Assembly (NCBI GenBank): GCA_003117195.1
Contig: BDSI01000042.1
Coordinates: forward strand, 74,986 to 138,985
Reading direction: 5' to 3'
Source of the DNA: Eudorina sp. 2006-703-Eu-15
Lineage: Eukaryota; Chlorophyta; Chlorophyceae; Chlamydomonadales; Volvocaceae
Length of the DNA: 64,000 nucleotides
Below the pieces are notes generated by a model. The model made no database searches. It was not told the origin of the DNA and saw only the letters and a list, made by a program, of their open reading frames with translations. A program made the position numbers and the translations under genes. Positions 60,386 through 64,000 of this stretch are shown here, piece by piece (positions within the stretch are counted from its first letter, which is position 1; each line of letters opens with the position of its first letter).

Positions 60386-62772
60386 GGAACTCTTAGGGAG
60401 GGGTGACCGGGTCCGTCCGCCTGACTACGGTCCGTCTGGGGGGTGGTGCTGCTGGTGCTGCGGGACGGTGGTGGTGGCTGCGGCGGTGACGCCTCCCGCA
60501 GTAATGGACTTCCGCGCTCTGTCATGCTCTTTCCTCGGGTTTTATTCTTTCTTGGTTCCGGTGCGCCTGGTGGCCGTACATGCGGTTGCTGGCCGCGGAC
60601 TGACTTGGCGGACTGACTGACTTGGCGGACTGACGGACCGCGGGTCGGAGTCTTGCCGTTTTTCCTCGAGCTCGGGATGTCGGGGTTGCAAAAGGGGTTC
60701 CCGGGGTCCGCTGCTCACAGCCGCCACGGGGGAAAGGGTCGCAGCGTTCGCCCGCTCTTCCCCCCCGGCCCGCCTCGGGGGGCGTTCTCGGGCGTGCGTC
60801 GTGGATTAAGGGGTTGGATTGGTTGGATGGGTTGCGGGAGAGTGAGCCGGTGGATTCCTGGGAAGATGACCGGGAGTGGGTGGGAGGGGGGGAAGGGAGG
60901 CCGTCGGTTTCGGCAACTTGGTGCTGGTGCTGGCACGTCGAAGACGGTGCGTCGGTCGTCCCTGACAGTTCCTCGAGGAGGAGTGGAGAGCAGAGAGGAG
61001 TGATTTCGGAGCGGCTGGGCGGGTACGGTATCGGCAGCTACGGCCGCCGGGGTGCCTGACCGCTGCGATGGGCCGCCTCGGGTGTCCTACAGCCTGACTA
61101 CCGGTACCGTAACTACCGTAGTGGCACCGACGGCGCGCGAGACGCGTCGGGGTCCTGCGAGACCCTGCACTGTGGTCCTCCGGGTGCTCGCCAACGGACG
61201 CGCCTGCGGCGCGCACCAAGCAGCTCCCTATAAGGCGTTCCCTAGGGAGACGATGACGCAGCGGGGGGTGGGGGTTGTGGGGGTGGGAGACAGCGGGCGG
61301 ATGTGGTGATGTGGGCCAGGGCGGGCCGAGACGCGCCTCCGGCGGTCGTCTGTTGGAGGTCGTCTCCCTCTGCAGTCCCCCGCGTGCGGAGGGGCGTACA
61401 CTGCGGCATTCGCGGGAGCTGCTTTGCTTCTACTGCCGTAATAGATCAGATCAGATCAAGGGGGAGGGAGGGGGAGGGGGGAGGTAGCCCGGTGGGTGTG
61501 CCCCTTGCTTGACAAGGGGCGGTGGTCTGCCGCGGCGGCGGGGGTTGGGTTTCCCGTCCCGGGAACTGGCCTAGCTGCAGGCCGTTTGCTCGTCCCGTGC
61601 GGTGACTCGACCCTCCACTGATCCACGTGAACGCCGTCCAGTGGATGGCTCGGGGCTGCAGCCCCTCACGCCCCGCCGCATCGCAAGGTGGATCCCACGG
61701 AGGGAGGGTGCAAGCACCCGGACGCACACCCACTTGGGTGAGGAAAGGGAATAAGGGGCATGTGTGCTGGGATAGGGGGCGGGAGCATTGATAGCCAGGG
61801 AGGTACGACCCCGCTATGGCACGTGACGTGAGCTGGACGTATCATGTATGGATGTATCGGGGTACAGTACCGAACTGCAAGTCCATGAAACTCCCCCGGT
61901 GGCGCGGCTCCGGAGCATCCGTACCGGTTCCAGGGTTGCGGCACCTGTCGCGACACGTCGGCATCAGGGGCTGGGGAAGGGGGGGAGCAAGGCCTGCGAC
62001 AGCGCCGGGGAGGTGCCGGGCCGCCATGAAGGCACTTGTGCACTTGTCTGTCGATTGAAGCAGCAGCCCCCCGCCCCGTGCAGTCGGCCCCAGGGGTGCA
62101 GGCAGCGCACGTGCAGGCAGCCGCGCACACACTCGGGCGGAGGGGCAGCGGGCCAGGGATGCCCCCGGGCAGGCACACAGCCAAAGCCAAACACACAGCC
62201 AAACAGCCAGGCAAAAGCTGCCCCCTCCCATGGGGAATTAAGCGCACCCACCTATCCAATTTGTTATGTACGGTATCCTGAACCACCGGACCCTCCTGGC
62301 CCGCCCCCAGCCACAGGCAGCCCGCCCCCGTTCTCGTCACATTTCAGTACAGGGCCAACACGGCGCACGTCCCAGCCCTCGAGGCGCGCCCCACCCCTGC
62401 CCCACCAGTCCAGGGACCCACATCAACGACGCAATAGGGTACTTGCCCGGAGGGATCCTTGCCTGCGGCTGTGCGCCTCGCCTTCGCACGTCAGGTAGTC
62501 CGCCACCCCCCTGAGTATTACGTCCACGCGAGACATCCGGTCACCGCAGGCCAGCCCCCACCCAACCCCTCGTTCCTCATCCGATGGACAGCCGTCACTT
62601 CAATGTCCGTTTGTGATTGAGTTGAAGGGTGACACGCCCTGCCCGGCCCTTCGCCAGGCCCAGCGGCAATCTCCTATCGAGGATGCAACCACAGCACCCG
62701 TGCGCTTCCCCACAGGGGACTGCGTCTCAGCCGCCGCCGCCGCCCTGCCCCCGCCGCCTAGCCCACACCACC
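60386..62772. other. convergent intergenic region, ValRS and RFWD3-like gene
   Basis: About 2.4 kb hold both 3' flanks. No TGTAA was found downstream of ValRS in the first kilobase. Open frames of up to about 220 codons at 61666-62500 on both strands show no domains. A doubled CTGACTTGGCGGACTGA unit lies at about 60600-60633. Confidence 0.5.
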
Positions 62773-64000
62773 CTAGCCGCCGCGGCGCCGGTACAGTACG
62801 ACAAGCGACTGGCTGACGCAGCCCAGGAGGCAGCCGCCGCCGGTGACCGCCGCCGCCGCCGCCATGCACACCGGCGGCTCGGGATGCGGCTCCAGCGACT
62901 GACACACCCAAGGGGGAGGCGCGGAGGGCGCCGCGCCCCCGCCCCTTCCGGCCCCGCTGGGCCCCACCTCCGTTCGCCGCGGCAGCGACCAGATCAGCGG
63001 CCGCCTCGACTCGTCGTCACTGGTCGCCAGGAGCACCTCGCCGCCGCCGGGTCCTCCGAAACCACCGGGACCTCCGCCGCCGCCGCCGTCCCACACGTAC
63101 GGGGAGGATGGCGGCGGCGGCAGCAGGCAGTTGCGGACGGTGTGGATGCCGCTGCGGGTGTAGCCCGTCACAGTGGCCTGCTTCAGGGGGGGGTGGCGCG
63201 ACAGACGACGGATGGGGGAGAGGTGACCCATGGGTCGGCGCGGGGATAGACACATATACAGACTCAGGGATCACTCCGGACTCCAAAACCCCTCCAGCGC
63301 CGCCGCACTGGGCCCGCGTGCCTCACCCACCTCGTGGTAGTACGGCGCCTCCTTGCTCGGCCGCAGCAAGCCCACCTCGTGCCTCGGCCCCGCCCCTCCT
63401 CCGACCAACTGCTGCTGCTGCGAGGTGCTCGTGGGCCGCCACGACAGCACCACACGCCACGGCTGCGCCAACATCCCGCCGCCTCCGCCGCCTCCGCCGC
63501 TGCCGTCGTGGCCCTCCCACTCCGCGCACTGCACGGACAGAGATTCCAGTTGCGAGGTGCCGCCGCCCAGACCCCCATCCAGGCACACCAATGGCGGCGA
63601 CTCTGCCGCCCCCAGTCCTTCCGCCCCGGTTGCTGCCCCCGTGGCGCCACCGCCGCCGCCGCTCCCCCCGCCTCCCAGCATCAGCCACGCGCCTTTCACG
63701 CAGGACACAACGCAGGGCGGCCAGACCACGCCGCCGCCCCCCGCCCCGCCCCCAACACCACCACCTTCCGCCGGCCCCGGGGCCGGTGCGAGGCCGTACG
63801 GCAACGCCGTCACCGTCCACACAGGCAGCTGCGCGCAGCCGGGGCGCCCCGCCTGTTGCAGCACCGGCAGCACCGCCACGGGTCCGTCGGGTCGGCGGGT
63901 GTCCAGCAGCGCGAGGTGCCCATTGGCCAGACCCGCCACCAGGAGGTGCTCGGCGCTGGCCCCAGCCAAGTTGACGCCCGCGGCGGCGGCGGCGGCGCCG
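62773..64000 (-). CDS. WD40 protein, 3' part, possibly RFWD3-like (runs off right edge)
   Basis: Two exons are visible: 63331-64000, open through the window edge, and 62773-63177, ending with TAG. The junction is phase 0, with donor GAG|GTGGGT. The upstream exon contains LLVAGLANGHLALLDTRRP followed by PVAVLP, the layout of a WD blade close to that of RFWD3-type E3 ligases (AGLxNGxxLxxDxR). The downstream exon has GYTRSGIHTVRNC, LLATSDDESRRPLIWSLPRR and a final LLGCVSQSLVVLYRRR blade, also like the RFWD3 C-terminus, where a DE-S-x-x-LxWD segment is followed by the last strand. RFWD3 is a RING/WD40 ubiquitin ligase acting on RPA at stalled forks, but its RING would lie outside this window. Gly/Ala-rich insertions interrupt the blades. 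WD40 identity is likely; the orthology is tentative. Confidence 0.62.

Overview
This 64-kb window looks like nuclear DNA of a volvocine or Chlamydomonas-like green alga. It is very GC-rich, and its genes have many short exons with GT-AG introns, proline/alanine/glycine-rich low-complexity protein segments and intron-filling microsatellites. TGTAA poly(A) motifs, the usual signal in this group, follow three of the genes. The protein families are eukaryotic: a TFIID subunit, an organelle-targeted valyl-tRNA synthetase, a plastid-type SDR protein and wax-synthase/MBOAT proteins. All gene models were spliced by eye. I accepted exons only where splice sites, intron phase and protein homology agreed.

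Layout. A 28-bp minisatellite fills 1-2066 and is followed by a LINE 3' end (2252-2335). Wax-synthase-like paralogue A (minus, 3511-7176) shares a 314-bp divergent promoter with a WD40 gene (plus, 7491-12979). An intronless, low-complexity 961-codon ORF lies at 14298-17183. A small coiled-coil gene (minus, 20427-21171), whose exons are invisible to ATG-based ORF calling, diverges from a plastid SDR gene (plus, 21741-24966). TAF6 occupies 26574-32441 (minus). Upstream of it lies a decayed LINE (33040-35537). Wax-synthase-like paralogues B (36772-40772) and C (43282-47593), both minus, have the same nine-exon design. C diverges from a 22-exon valyl-tRNA synthetase (plus, 48246-60385). The 3' part of another WD40 gene, possibly RFWD3-like, enters from the right edge (62773-64000, minus).

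The gene set does not form a pathway. The three wax-synthase-like paralogues are the only family cluster, and they suggest local duplication of a membrane acyltransferase interrupted by unrelated housekeeping genes. Mobile DNA is dispersed and mostly intronic. There are four LINE-type 3' ends with different microsatellite tails, a Penelope-like fragment inside a ValRS intron, a separate copy of its presumed 3' end in the intron of paralogue A, and an unassigned short element of about 45 bp that recurs in introns of four genes on both strands.

Three apparent one-base frameshifts (one in paralogue A, two in the LINE) sit in or next to G/C homopolymers. They may be sequencing errors rather than biological decay.
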